DNA from: Prevotella sp.
Lineage (GTDB): Bacteria; Bacteroidota; Bacteroidia; Bacteroidales; Bacteroidaceae
NCBI GenBank assembly: GCA_017619375.1
Contig: JAFZSL010000075.1
Location: 186,001 to 250,000, forward strand
Length of the DNA stretch: 64,000 nucleotides
Direction of reading: 5' to 3'
In this document: piece by piece, positions 54,581 to 63,002 of the stretch
Layout of the letters: each line of letters opens with the position of its first letter
Position numbering within the stretch: the first letter of the stretch is position 1
Notes under the pieces: model-generated
Told to the model about the DNA's origin: nothing
Database searches by the model: none
What the model saw: only the letters and a program-made list of their open reading frames with translations
Made by a program: the position numbers and the translations under genes

Positions 54581-55741
54581 ATGACACAAGGTATTTACAA
54601 CTTTATTGGTATCCATCAATCAATCAAATTGCATGGTACCCACGGACATGGCCTTGAATCATGTCGCAGGGCGTTGGTTGTGTTCTTCATGGCCACCCTT
54701 TCTATCCTTACGTCTTTGGCCCAGACGCCTCTCAATGAAACTGATGTTTACAACCGCATCATGCAACGCCAACACATGGAAGGCTACACGCAAGGTACGT
54801 CATGGGACAACAGCCATACATATGTCAATACGGTGGTGTACGATGGCTGGCTTCCAGGTCGTTATACCGCAGCGGGGTGCCATGCTTTCATGCTCGACAT
54901 GATGGAGTATGCCTCCAACTACGAATACCCCATACGCGTCATTAATGGCTCTTATGATAATCTGCCGAAGATACGTATAGGAGATGGCGTCCGACTCAAT
55001 AACAACGGCCATTCCGTGTTGGTCATAGGGGTGGATGATGATGGTCATACCGTAACAGTCGCCGAGGGTAATATGAATAAAGCTGTGTATTGGGGAAGGA
55101 AAATCGATTTGGCTAACCCTAATAACGGCTTTAACTATATTGCAACTTTCTGGCCAGAGAAGGAGCCTGACGTGGCTGTCACCATCGGCCAATCCGGCTA
55201 CGCCACCTTCTACTATTCCAACAGCGCATACGTCATTCCTCAAGGCGTGGAAGCAAAGGCAGTGGAGAATATCAGCGGGAGGACCATAAATCTCATACCT
55301 GTCTCTGGCATCATTCCTGCAGGATATGCAGTAATCCTTGAGGGTAATCCAGGTGAATACACCTTCGAATCGACCTCGGAGGAGGGCGTTGCTGTGGAGA
55401 ACTTACTGCGCGGTACCGACGAGACCCAGATGATTATATCAGAAGACCAAGAGTGCAAATACTACAAGTTGTCGTTCAAAAACGACTTGGTGGGCTTCTA
55501 CTATGGTGCAAACCATGGCGCCGTCTTTGAGAATCAGGCTCACAAGGCATATCTCCCCGTGCCTGTGTCTCAGTCGAATGGTGTCAACTGCTTCCTCTTT
55601 GACTCCGCCACTGGAATCGACAACATACAGGCCGCTGGTGAGAATGCAGACTGTGCCATTTACAACCTCTCTGGCCAGCGCGTCAGTGACTCCTACAAGG
55701 GTGTTGTCATCGTCAATGGAAAGAAGGTGCTGAGAAAGTAA
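54581..55741 (+). CDS. secreted papain-fold (Cys-His) domain protein with shared C-terminal cassette
   Basis: 386 residues. A hydrophobic segment (RRALVVFFMATLSILTSLAQ) after a long basic start acts as signal peptide. Residues about 50-195 resemble a family of secreted cysteine-peptidase-like domains: NSHTYVNTVVYDGW, GRYTAAGCHAFMLDMMEYAS (Cys100), RLNNNGHSVLVIGVDDDG (His144) and VTVAEGNMNKAVYWGRK. The pattern suggests a papain-like or amidase active site, but the substrate is unknown. Residues about 197-386 are the cassette present in the 1152-residue protein at 45791 (VTIGQSGYATFYYSNSAYVI, IYNLSGQRVSDSYKGVVIVN). The genes are separated by hisGDC and an MltF gene, so they are not tandem duplicates. 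Confidence 0.7.
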   Translation: MTQGIYNFIGIHQSIKLHGTHGHGLESCRRALVVFFMATLSILTSLAQTPLNETDVYNRIMQRQHMEGYTQGTSWDNSHTYVNTVVYDGWLPGRYTAAGCHAFMLDMMEYASNYEYPIRVINGSYDNLPKIRIGDGVRLNNNGHSVLVIGVDDDGHTVTVAEGNMNKAVYWGRKIDLANPNNGFNYIATFWPEKEPDVAVTIGQSGYATFYYSNSAYVIPQGVEAKAVENISGRTINLIPVSGIIPAGYAVILEGNPGEYTFESTSEEGVAVENLLRGTDETQMIISEDQECKYYKLSFKNDLVGFYYGANHGAVFENQAHKAYLPVPVSQSNGVNCFLFDSATGIDNIQAAGENADCAIYNLSGQRVSDSYKGVVIVNGKKVLRK

Positions 55742-55791
55742 TCGGCTTTGGATTAAAAAAACGAGGTTGAGTCATCACCCTCGCAAAATAT

Positions 55792-55826
55792 AAGGGAGCA
55801 AGCTTTTCTGGCTTGCTCCCTTTTTA
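55792..55826 (+). terminator. Rho-independent terminator after the 54581 gene
   Basis: AAGGGAGCAAGC pairs with GCTTGCTCCCTT followed by TTTA. Sequence is the same as in the terminator at 49293 except for the loop and outer stem. Confidence 0.9.
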
Positions 55827-55951
55827 GTTTTTTTGTCTCTATGGTTTCTAACTCAAGTTTCGCTGAGTTGGAATAAGTCAAGGGGATTGTTATCAAAAAA
55901 CCAACGAGTTGACTTTCTCAACCCATTGGTTTTCAATCCTTTACCTTTTTG

Positions 55952-56022
55952 AGCGGAATACGGGAATCGAACCCGCCTCCTCGGCTTGGGAAGCCGATGC
56001 ACTACCGATGTGCTAATTCCGC
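55952..56022 (-). tRNA. tRNA-Gly (anticodon CCC)
   Basis: 71-nt cloverleaf on the minus strand: acceptor GCGGAAT/ATTCCGC, D-stem GCAC/GTGC, anticodon stem TCGGC/GCCGA with loop TTCCCAA (anticodon CCC), T-arm GCGGG TTCGATT CCCGT, discriminator U as in tRNA-Gly. CCA not encoded. Confidence 0.95.
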
Positions 56023-56036
56023 AAACTTGTATTTTG

Positions 56037-56109
56037 AGCCGATACCGGGACTCGAACCCGGGACCTATTCATTACGAATGAATTGCTCTACCAACTGAGC
56101 CATATCGGC
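56037..56109 (-). tRNA. tRNA-Thr (anticodon CGT)
   Basis: Minus-strand cloverleaf: acceptor GCCGATA/TATCGGC, D-stem GCTC/GAGC, anticodon stem ATTCA/TGAAT with loop TTCGTAA (anticodon CGT), T-arm CCGGG TTCGAGT CCCGG. It precedes tRNA-Gly in the same transcript, 14 bp apart. Confidence 0.95.
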
Positions 56110-56139
56110 GGTTTCTATCCCTTTTTCGTATTGCGTCTG

Positions 56140-56170
56140 CAAAGATAGGCTTTTTTTTCTTTCCTACAAA
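56140..56170 (-). promoter_or_regulatory. promoter of the tRNA-Thr/tRNA-Gly operon
   Basis: On the minus strand TTTG (56170-56167), a 19-bp spacer and TATCTTTG (56147-56140) match the consensus exactly. The region 56171-56397 holds a hairpin (CCGGGGGTTGACACCCCCG near 56305) and two copies of CAAGCAGACATATGTCCCTTT (56281 and, slightly changed, 56382) and no gene. Confidence 0.85.
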
Positions 56171-56397
56171 ATTTTTTGTAAAAAAACTATTTTGACTTGA
56201 TTGTTGTGACTTGGTTTCTTCATGACTGCAACGAGGTCACAGCTACAGTAAAAACGAACACGTGCCTTAAACTCCCTAAACAAGCAGACATATGTCCCTT
56301 TCCCGGGGGTTGACACCCCCGTCTGTGTTCTGTCACCCCTTCAGGGTTGGTGTGAATTGGCTTGTTGTCCCCTCCTGATACAAACAGACATACGTCC

Positions 56398-56538
56398 CTT
56401 TAACTCCTCTTTAACTCCCCTTTAACTCCCTTTTAACTCCTGAAACAAGCGGTCCCTTTAACTCCTCCCCCTCTGCCCGAGAGGGGTTGGCTGCAGGCCG
56501 GGGGCGAGGGAGAACTCCCCTTTAACTCCCCTTCAACT
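56398..56538 (-). repeat. 11-bp GGAGTTAAAGG array overlapping the uvrA stop
   Basis: On the plus strand TTTAACTCC(T/C)(C) repeats at 56398-56440 with an 11-bp period, again at 56456 and at 56520-56538. The last units cover the end of uvrA, whose final codons (GAG TTG AAG GGG AGT TAA) have the same sequence as the repeat unit GGGGAGTTAAAG, so the array may have grown from this gene end. Confidence 0.75.
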
Positions 56539-59350
56539 CCAGCACTTCCTTGAGATATTTCCCCGTGATGCTTTCCTTGCATTTCACCAAATCCTCCGGT
56601 GTTCCGGCAAACACCAGGTTGCCGCCCTTGTCGCCGCCGTCGGGTCCAAGGTCGATGACATGGTCGGCGCATTTCACCACTTCGAGGTTATGCTCTATCA
56701 CCAGGATGGTGTGTCCTCTCAAAATCAGTGCTTGGAAGGCTTCGAGCAATTTGCGGATGTCGTGGAAATGCAGGCCGGTGGTAGGTTCGTCGAAGATGAA
56801 CAAGGTGGGGTCTTGACGCTCTTGGCCGATGAAATAGGCCAGTTTCACACGCTGGTTCTCGCCACCAGAGAGAGTAGATGAACTTTGTCCCAGTTTGATG
56901 TAGCCCAACCCCACATCCTCCAAGGGTTGGAGACGCTTGGAGATGACGCCTTGGTTGTTGGCGTTGAAAAACTCTATGGCTTCCGAAACCGTCATGTCGA
57001 GCACCTCGTTGATGTTCTTGCCGGCGAATTTCACCTCCAGGATGTCGTGCTTGAAACGTTGGCCGTGGCAGGCTTCACATTCCAACTCCAGGTCGGCCAT
57101 GAACTGCATCTCCACCGTGATGACTCCGGCACCCTTGCACTCCTCGCAACGTCCACCGTCGGCGTTGAAGGAGAAATACTGGGCAGAGAAACCCATCTGG
57201 CGGGACAGTTGCTGTTCGGCGAACAATTGGCGAATGGCGTCGTAGGCCTTCACATAGGTGGCGGGGTTGCTGCGGCTGCTCTTGCCGATGGGGTTCTGAT
57301 CGACGAACTCCACGCGGCTCACCTGTTGCCAGTCGCCATCGAGGGCGAGGTATTCACCTGGGGCGTCGCACACGTCGCCGAGGTGTCGCTTCAATGCGGG
57401 ATAGAGGATGCCGCTGACAAGCGATGACTTCCCGCTGCCGCTCACACCTGTCACTACGGTGAACACGTTGAGCGGTATCAGCACGTCGATGCCGTGAAGG
57501 TTGTTCATACGGGCGCCACGGATGGTGATGTATTGGTTCCAAGGGCGGCGGCTCGAGGGGACGGGGATGGTCTCTTGATGGGTGAGGTATTTCACCGTAT
57601 AGCTGTTGGGGTACTTCTCCAAAGACTGCGCACACACCTCGGAGGCATTGCCCTCGAAAACAATCTCCCCTCCAAGGCGGCCGGCGTCGGGACCGATGTC
57701 GATGAGGTAGTCAGCGGCTCGCATGAACTCCTCGTCATGCTCCACCACAATCACCGTGTTGCCTATCGACTGTAGGTCCTTGAGAACGTTGATGAGACGA
57801 TGGGTGTCGCGGCAGTGCAGCCCGATGCTGGGTTCGTCGAGGATGTAGAGCGACCCTACGAGCGAACTGCCCAATGAAGTGGTGAGGTTGATGCGCTGGC
57901 TCTCACCGCCGCTTAGCGTGTTAGACTGTCGGTTGAGGGTGAGGTAGCCCAGGCCTACATCGTCAAGGAAACGGAGACGGTTGTTGATTTCCGTGAGAAG
58001 TCGTTTGGCTATCTCCTGCTCGTGTTCTTCCAGTTGAAGGTTGAGGAACCATTGGCGCAGGCTCCATATCGGCATCTCCACCAAGTCGGAAATGCTCTTG
58101 CCGGCTATCTGGACGTAGCCGGACTCTTTCTTCAGGCGGGTGCCGTGACATTCCGGACAGATGGTCTTGCCTTTGTAGCGACTCATCATCACCCGGTATT
58201 GAATCTTGTATTGGTTCTCTTGGACCATCGCAAAGAAGGCGTCGATGGACACTTGTTCGTGGATGTCAAGGTCGAGCTCGCCAGGCAGGCCATGCCACAA
58301 CCAGTCCTTCTCCTTACGCGACAGTTCAAGGTAGGGCTTGAAGATGGGGAAGTTGTGACGTGAGGCGCGACGACAAAACTCATCTTGCCAAAGTTTCATC
58401 TTCTCACCATGCCAGCACTGCACACAACCGTCATAGACGCTCAGCGTGGTGTTGGGAATCACCAAGCGTTCATCGATGCCCAATACACGCCCGTAACCCT
58501 CGCAGCGTGGACAGGCACCCACGGGGGAGTTGAACGAGAACATGTTGTCGCTGGGTTCCTCGAAAATCATCCCGTCGGCTTCGAAACGCATGGAGAAGTC
58601 ATAGGAGATGTTGGAGGGGAGGAACGTCAAGCGGCATTCGCCGTCTCCCTCGAAAAGAGCGGTCTCGCACGAGTCGGTCAGGCGTGAGAGGCTGTCGGGG
58701 CTGCCGTCCACGGAGAGGCGGTCGATGAGTACGTAGATGTCGGAGGGAGTGGTGGAGGAGAGTGCTGGGGTGTCGGCCAGGAAATCATCTATCCGCACGA
58801 ACTGCCCCTTGACAAACAACCTGACGAAACCTTGTTGCAGTTCCATCTGCAACTGCTTTTCCAACGTTCGGCCTTCGGGGACGTGCAGGGGAGCCATCAC
58901 GCAGAACCGCGTGCCGGGAGAGTATTGGAGCACCTGTTGGATGATGTCGTCGATGGAATGCTTCTTCACCAGGCATCCGCTAACGGGGGAATAGGTCTTG
59001 CCGATGCGGGCGAAGAGGAGACGCAGGTATTCATAAATCTCAGTGGATGTACCCACCGTGGAACGAGGGTTACGACTGATGACGCGCTGCTCGATGGCTA
59101 TGGCAGGGGGAAGGCCTTTGATGTAGTCGCATTCTGGCTTGCTCATACGGCCGAGGAATTGGCGGGCGTAAGAGGAGAGACTCTCCACATAGCGTCGCTG
59201 ACCCTCGGCATACAAGGTGTCGAAGGCAAGTGATGACTTGCCGCTGCCGCTGACGCCTGCCACCACGACCAACTTCCCGTGGGGAATGCGCACATCGATG
59301 TTCTTCAGGTTGTTCACCCGAGCACCCTTCACTTCGATTTCCTTCCTCAT
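56522..59350 (-). CDS. uvrA: excinuclease ABC subunit A
   Basis: 942 residues, normal length. Both ATPase halves are complete: Walker A GVSGSGKSSLAFDTLY and GVSGSGKSSLVSGILY, signature motifs LSGGESQRI and LSGGENQRV, and Walker B ILDEPSIGLHCRD and IFDEPTTGLHFHD. Zinc-finger cysteines are visible in CPECHGTRLKKES and CEECKGAG..CEACHGQRF. UvrA finds bulky DNA lesions with UvrB in nucleotide excision repair. It lies 188 bp after the phosphate acyltransferase gene. Both its 5' leader (array 59368) and its 3' end (array 56398) carry tandem repeats. Confidence 0.97.
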   Translation of the reverse strand: MRKEIEVKGARVNNLKNIDVRIPHGKLVVVAGVSGSGKSSLAFDTLYAEGQRRYVESLSSYARQFLGRMSKPECDYIKGLPPAIAIEQRVISRNPRSTVGTSTEIYEYLRLLFARIGKTYSPVSGCLVKKHSIDDIIQQVLQYSPGTRFCVMAPLHVPEGRTLEKQLQMELQQGFVRLFVKGQFVRIDDFLADTPALSSTTPSDIYVLIDRLSVDGSPDSLSRLTDSCETALFEGDGECRLTFLPSNISYDFSMRFEADGMIFEEPSDNMFSFNSPVGACPRCEGYGRVLGIDERLVIPNTTLSVYDGCVQCWHGEKMKLWQDEFCRRASRHNFPIFKPYLELSRKEKDWLWHGLPGELDLDIHEQVSIDAFFAMVQENQYKIQYRVMMSRYKGKTICPECHGTRLKKESGYVQIAGKSISDLVEMPIWSLRQWFLNLQLEEHEQEIAKRLLTEINNRLRFLDDVGLGYLTLNRQSNTLSGGESQRINLTTSLGSSLVGSLYILDEPSIGLHCRDTHRLINVLKDLQSIGNTVIVVEHDEEFMRAADYLIDIGPDAGRLGGEIVFEGNASEVCAQSLEKYPNSYTVKYLTHQETIPVPSSRRPWNQYITIRGARMNNLHGIDVLIPLNVFTVVTGVSGSGKSSLVSGILYPALKRHLGDVCDAPGEYLALDGDWQQVSRVEFVDQNPIGKSSRSNPATYVKAYDAIRQLFAEQQLSRQMGFSAQYFSFNADGGRCEECKGAGVITVEMQFMADLELECEACHGQRFKHDILEVKFAGKNINEVLDMTVSEAIEFFNANNQGVISKRLQPLEDVGLGYIKLGQSSSTLSGGENQRVKLAYFIGQERQDPTLFIFDEPTTGLHFHDIRKLLEAFQALILRGHTILVIEHNLEVVKCADHVIDLGPDGGDKGGNLVFAGTPEDLVKCKESITGKYLKEVLELKGS

Positions 59351-59367
59351 CTCTCCTCTTCTTAAAC

Positions 59368-59466
59368 TCCAATCACTCTGATTACTCTGACGACTTCGAT
59401 TGTTCTGACTATTCCGACAACTCCGACTACTCTGATTACTTAGATTTTTCTAATTACTCTGACAGA
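59368..59466. repeat. 9-bp array in the uvrA leader, 11 units
   Basis: Eleven consecutive 9-mers: TCCAATCAC, TCTGATTAC, TCTGACGAC, TTCGATTGT, TCTGACTAT, TCCGACAAC, TCCGACTAC, TCTGATTAC, TTAGATTTT, TCTAATTAC, TCTGACAGA. It lies 18-116 bp before the uvrA start on the opposite strand sense and 72 bp after the stop of the acyltransferase gene. Confidence 0.9.
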
Positions 59467-59537
59467 GCGGCTTAAGTCATATAGCTCCCGTCCAATCCTA
59501 AATTATTACTTATAAATTATTAATTATTAATCCAACG

Positions 59538-60449
59538 TCATTCCGCGTTGATGACGGCCAGAGCGAGACTGCAGAACTTGCAAGCCTTGCTGTCACTGCG
59601 TGAGGGGAGCACCACCGGTGCGATGGTGCCTGCGAGGATGCCGGCGGTCTCAGCCTGGCAGAACAGGGTGATAGTCTTGTAGAACACATTGCCGGCTTCG
59701 ATGTCGGGGAACACCAAGGCGTCGGCGGCTCCTTCCAATGGCGACTGGATGCCTTTCTTTTCGAGGCTCTCCTTGCAGCAGGAGGTCTTCAAGTCGAGAG
59801 GGCCGTCGATGATGCAATTGCCAAACTCTCCTTGCCGGCCGGCTTCGATGATTTCGGAGTAGCGTTCGGTGAAGGGAAAGAACTTTCCGCCGACCTTCTC
59901 GGAGCAGTGGATAAGGGAGACACGTGGCTGGGCTATGCCGAAGTGATGGCAGAGGCGTGTCACATATCGCACTTGCTCCACTCGTTGCTCATGGGTGGGG
60001 TAGGGGATGACGGCAGCATCGGTGAAGAACAGCATACGGGGGTAGCCGGGGATGCTGGAGGCTGTGATGTGGGTCAGCACATTGCCCTTGGGAAGGAGGC
60101 CTTCCTCCTTGTTGAGGATGGCATGGAGCAGGTTGTCGGTGTTGATCAGACCTTTCATCAGCACATCGGCTTTTCCCTCGCGCACCAGGCTGACAGCGGT
60201 GCGTGCAGCATCGTCGGGAGTGGCGGCATCTACAAAGGTCACGTGTTCGGCTTGGCGAGCAAACACGTCAAGATGTTCCACCTTGCTCTTGTCGCCTACG
60301 AGGATGGCATCGATGAAGCCTTCCTCCAAGGCGCGCCCTACTGCATATTGTGTGGAGTCGTCATAGGCGCATACCACGGCGACACGTTTGCGAACTCCTC
60401 TTCCTGAAAGGTGAGCAATCAGCTGCTCAAATTGTGTGATTGTTTCCAT
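59538..60449 (-). CDS. phosphate acetyl/butyryltransferase family enzyme (Ptb-like)
   Basis: 303 residues. Family segments are VAVVCAYDDSTQYAVGRALE at the N terminus, VLMKGLINTDNLLHAILNKE, LTHITASSIPGYPRMLFFTD, EKVGGKFFPFTERYSEIIEA and IEAGNVFYKTITLFCQAETA near the end. The length and pattern fit phosphate butyryltransferase (butyryl-CoA plus phosphate to butyryl phosphate and CoA) more than the larger Pta. The usual partner butyrate kinase is not beside it, so another acyl group or a distant kinase is possible. It has its own promoter. Confidence 0.88.
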   Translation of the reverse strand: METITQFEQLIAHLSGRGVRKRVAVVCAYDDSTQYAVGRALEEGFIDAILVGDKSKVEHLDVFARQAEHVTFVDAATPDDAARTAVSLVREGKADVLMKGLINTDNLLHAILNKEEGLLPKGNVLTHITASSIPGYPRMLFFTDAAVIPYPTHEQRVEQVRYVTRLCHHFGIAQPRVSLIHCSEKVGGKFFPFTERYSEIIEAGRQGEFGNCIIDGPLDLKTSCCKESLEKKGIQSPLEGAADALVFPDIEAGNVFYKTITLFCQAETAGILAGTIAPVVLPSRSDSKACKFCSLALAVINAE

Positions 60450-60475
60450 CTCTTTCTTCTTGTTGATTTATCCTA

Positions 60476-60506
60476 CAAAGATAGTGCAAGCCGAAGACAA
60501 TACAAA
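60476..60506 (-). promoter_or_regulatory. promoter of the Ptb-like gene
   Basis: On the minus strand TTTG (60506-60503), a 19-bp spacer and TATCTTTG (60483-60476) match the consensus exactly. Transcription starts near 60469, 20 nt before the ATG. Part of this promoter is duplicated at 60575-60602. Confidence 0.8.
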
Positions 60507-60611
60507 ACAAATAACCTTTTTTTTGTTTTAATTGTTGAGGCGCCGCCTATCTTCGCCCGAAGGGCAAAGTACTGCAAGCCGAAGACAAAACAAATAACCT
60601 TGACGCTAAAA

Positions 60612-60641
60612 ATGTTCTGCCGGATTTGCAATCCGGCAGCA
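60612..60641. repeat. dispersed palindromic repeat, copy 2
   Basis: ATGTTCTGCCGGATTTGCAA, then TCCGGCAGCA: GCCGGATT and AATCCGGC form a hairpin. It matches 45511-45548. A second small palindrome AGGATTTGTAATCC follows at 60650-60664. Confidence 0.75.
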
Positions 60642-60709
60642 TTGAATAGAAGGATTTGTAATCCGATAAGATCCCTGTCTTCGTCTAAATCAAGTTTTCG
60701 ACCTGGTGC

Positions 60710-61891
60710 TCACACTATGACATCCCAAAAATCTTGTGGCAAATAGACGTTGTCAATCTCCTTCGCCCAATCAAACATAGGCGCTATTTCTTTAGGAGTA
60801 AAACCGGCAATGCCGCAGCCGATAGGTGTGACAAAGAATGTCTGTTGGGGATGGCTAATCGCATATTTCAGGAAATCAGAGATATATGGACGAATATTTT
60901 TCAGCCCTCCGACAATGGTGGGGATGGCATAGCACTGTCCTTGAGGACCGACGCCCTTGCCCAACTGCGCCCCGAAACTACGCAGGGCTTGATAAGCTGT
61001 TCCGCCACAGTGAACGCCACGCAGGTCGCTTCCGAATACAAAGATTTCGTTCTCGTTGAGTTTATGGATGACAGACGGAGTGATGCGCAGGGGCATGTCC
61101 ATGCGATGTCTTTTCTTTCCCGATGGTTTATCAGTGTTGCCACCCTTGAACTTGCTACGGACTTTCTTCCAGATAGTCCCATCGCTTTCTGGGCTTTCAA
61201 GCGTAAATCGTTGAAAGGCATTTGGGAGATAGGATACATCTTGACATTGAGAAATCACGCATGGTTCGGTATAATACTTGATGAAATATGGCCGCACCAC
61301 CTTGTCCATCATCGTGTGATAGCGCTGGCTTACTGCGGCAGGAGTGATGCCCAACTGCTTTGCCACTTCTTTACCTTTCATTCCCATGATCAGAATCATT
61401 CGCAGAATGCTTTGCGCCTTGCGGTCTTTGGCATAGTAAGCATGGCAAATCTCCTCGACCATCTGCTTTACTTCTTCCTGGGTGTTGTCGATAGGAGTGT
61501 CGAACATTTCTTTCCCTTTGGATGTCCGCTCCTCTAAACTCTCATCATGATGCTTTTTTAAATAGGTGTTGAGTCGCTCGCGTACAAGGTAATGAAATCT
61601 GTTGATTGTCCAGTTGGCAAGGGTGATGTTGGGCTTGCGTTCTTCAAGTTGTCGCCAGTCGTTGTTGCACAACCGCAAATAATAATCATGGGCCAGGGAG
61701 TAAAAATCCATCCCCGTCTTGTAGCGTAACCCATACCTCTTATCATCTATGCAATAGGCTATACGACAAGTGTCATAAAAGAATTCATTCGTCACCTTCT
61801 CGTCATATCGTTTAAGTCTTTGCAGGATTTCGGTATCTGAAAGATTCTCAATCATAGGCATTTTTTTATGCAAAAATACATTTTTTTCCAT
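60710..61891 (-). CDS. sigma-70-like protein fused to an A1S_2505-like domain
   Basis: 393 residues from ATG 61891; ATGs at 61861 and 61855 are alternatives, since TATTTTTG (61878-61871), a -7-like box, overlaps the first codons. Residues about 15-110 are a sigma-70 region 2-like helical domain (EFFYDTCRIAYCIDDKRYGL). Residues 150-200 hold a region 4-like helix-turn-helix (GMKGKEVAKQLGITPAAVSQ). Residues about 265-390 match the A1S_2505 family known from phages and some bacterial proteins (NEIFVFGSDLRGVHCGGTAY, FFVTPIGCGIAGFTPKEIAP). The role of that domain is unknown. The gene diverges from the VWA gene at 61984. Confidence 0.78.
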   Translation of the reverse strand: MEKNVFLHKKMPMIENLSDTEILQRLKRYDEKVTNEFFYDTCRIAYCIDDKRYGLRYKTGMDFYSLAHDYYLRLCNNDWRQLEERKPNITLANWTINRFHYLVRERLNTYLKKHHDESLEERTSKGKEMFDTPIDNTQEEVKQMVEEICHAYYAKDRKAQSILRMILIMGMKGKEVAKQLGITPAAVSQRYHTMMDKVVRPYFIKYYTEPCVISQCQDVSYLPNAFQRFTLESPESDGTIWKKVRSKFKGGNTDKPSGKKRHRMDMPLRITPSVIHKLNENEIFVFGSDLRGVHCGGTAYQALRSFGAQLGKGVGPQGQCYAIPTIVGGLKNIRPYISDFLKYAISHPQQTFFVTPIGCGIAGFTPKEIAPMFDWAKEIDNVYLPQDFWDVIV

Positions 61892-61983
61892 TCGCTGCTT
61901 AATTTTTCCTGAATTATTTCCTTATTGGTTATAGAAGCATGCTTAATAACAATAATGTCTAATCTTCGAAAAAATAAAGGGAA

Positions 61984-62616
61984 ATGAAAAAAAGAGTATT
62001 TAATTTAATCATTGTTGATGAAAGCGGAAGCATGAGTTCTATCCGTCAACAAGCATTCTCAGGGATGAACGAGACATTGCAGACCATCAAGATTTGTGCC
62101 GAAAAGAATCCCGATATGGAACAATATGTGACGTTGATCACATTCGATTCCGACCACACCCGCTTCCATTACGACAATGCCAAAGGCACGGCAGTGGTGC
62201 CCCTCAAGGAGAGCGACTACCGACCGGGAGGCTGCACTCCGCTTTACGATGCCATTGGGGCAGGAATAGCCAAGGTGAACGCGCAGACACAAGAAGGCGA
62301 TTCGGTGTTAGTGACCATCATCACCGACGGCTATGAGAACGCTTCAAGAGAATACGATCTCAAGATGGTGAAGAATCTTATCGATAAGTTGACGGCACAA
62401 AATTGGACCTTCGCTTTCATTGGTACTGATGACTTGGACGTGGAGGGGATGGCTGCGTCGATGGGAATCAGCCACACACTCAGCTTCGCTCGAAATGAAA
62501 AACAGGCCAAGGCCATGTTCAAGGAGGAATGTGAGAGCCGCATGTGTTATTACGATCAATTATTGGTACAGCCAGACGGCGCAGATATAACTTACTTCAA
62601 GAAAAAACACGTTTAA
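61984..62616 (+). CDS. von Willebrand factor A (VWA) domain protein
   Basis: 210 residues, no signal peptide; the whole protein is one VWA domain. The metal-ion-dependent adhesion site is intact: DESGSM (Asp12, Ser14, Ser16), a Thr in GGCTPLYDAI and Asp in TDGYEN. Bacterial cytoplasmic VWA proteins usually bind partner proteins through this metal site. It is divergent from the sigma/A1S_2505 gene, with 92 bp between the two starts, suggesting shared control. Function unknown. Confidence 0.88.
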   Translation: MKKRVFNLIIVDESGSMSSIRQQAFSGMNETLQTIKICAEKNPDMEQYVTLITFDSDHTRFHYDNAKGTAVVPLKESDYRPGGCTPLYDAIGAGIAKVNAQTQEGDSVLVTIITDGYENASREYDLKMVKNLIDKLTAQNWTFAFIGTDDLDVEGMAASMGISHTLSFARNEKQAKAMFKEECESRMCYYDQLLVQPDGADITYFKKKHV

Positions 62617-62626
62617 GAAAGTATTT

Positions 62627-62657
62627 CCCTTTCCCCTCAGACTTTGAGGGGGAAGGG
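62627..62657. terminator. hairpin after the VWA gene
   Basis: CCCTTTCCCCTCA pairs with TGAGGGGGAAGGG (one G-U) around GACTT, 10 bp after the VWA stop. No T run follows, so termination is likely but not certain. Confidence 0.55.
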
Positions 62658-62784
62658 ATTGTTGCCTTTGGCCTTATGGTGATGTAATTTGTTTCTTGAC
62701 ATTCCCCAATTGACATAAATCAATAAAATGGCGTTTTTACACTAATTATCGTAGTGATTTGATGGCTTTCCTCGCAATTATGTT

Positions 62785-62792
62785 TAATTTTG
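62785..62792 (+). promoter_or_regulatory. -7 box of a possible small RNA
   Basis: TAATTTTG matches TAnnTTTG; a TTTG at 62758 is spaced by 23 bp, two or three more than usual. No protein-coding gene follows before the hairpin at 62956. Confidence 0.4.
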
Positions 62793-62798
62793 CAACAT

Positions 62799-62990
62799 CA
62801 GAACGACGAATGAGAATCTTTGTATAGGTAGTATTAAAGGTAATAGATTGGTTGAGGATGACATCATCTTTGAACCAATTTGACTATTTGGTAGAAAGAT
62901 GATCGTTTTCGTTTTCAACGTATCAAGCAATTTTGAGAGAGTTGATTTATAGTTCACCGGCCTGACGTAGTGATACATCAGGCCGGTTTG
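62799..62990 (+). ncRNA. candidate small RNA of about 190 nt
   Basis: Between the -7 box at 62785 and a 10-bp perfect hairpin (ACCGGCCTGA 62956-62965 with TCAGGCCGGT 62978-62987, then TTG) there is no reasonable open frame, only a 13-codon ORF at 62857. The hairpin could instead serve the minus-strand DUF4270 operon. The expression is unknown. Confidence 0.3.
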
Positions 62991-63002
62991 CTATTGGGGG
63001 GT

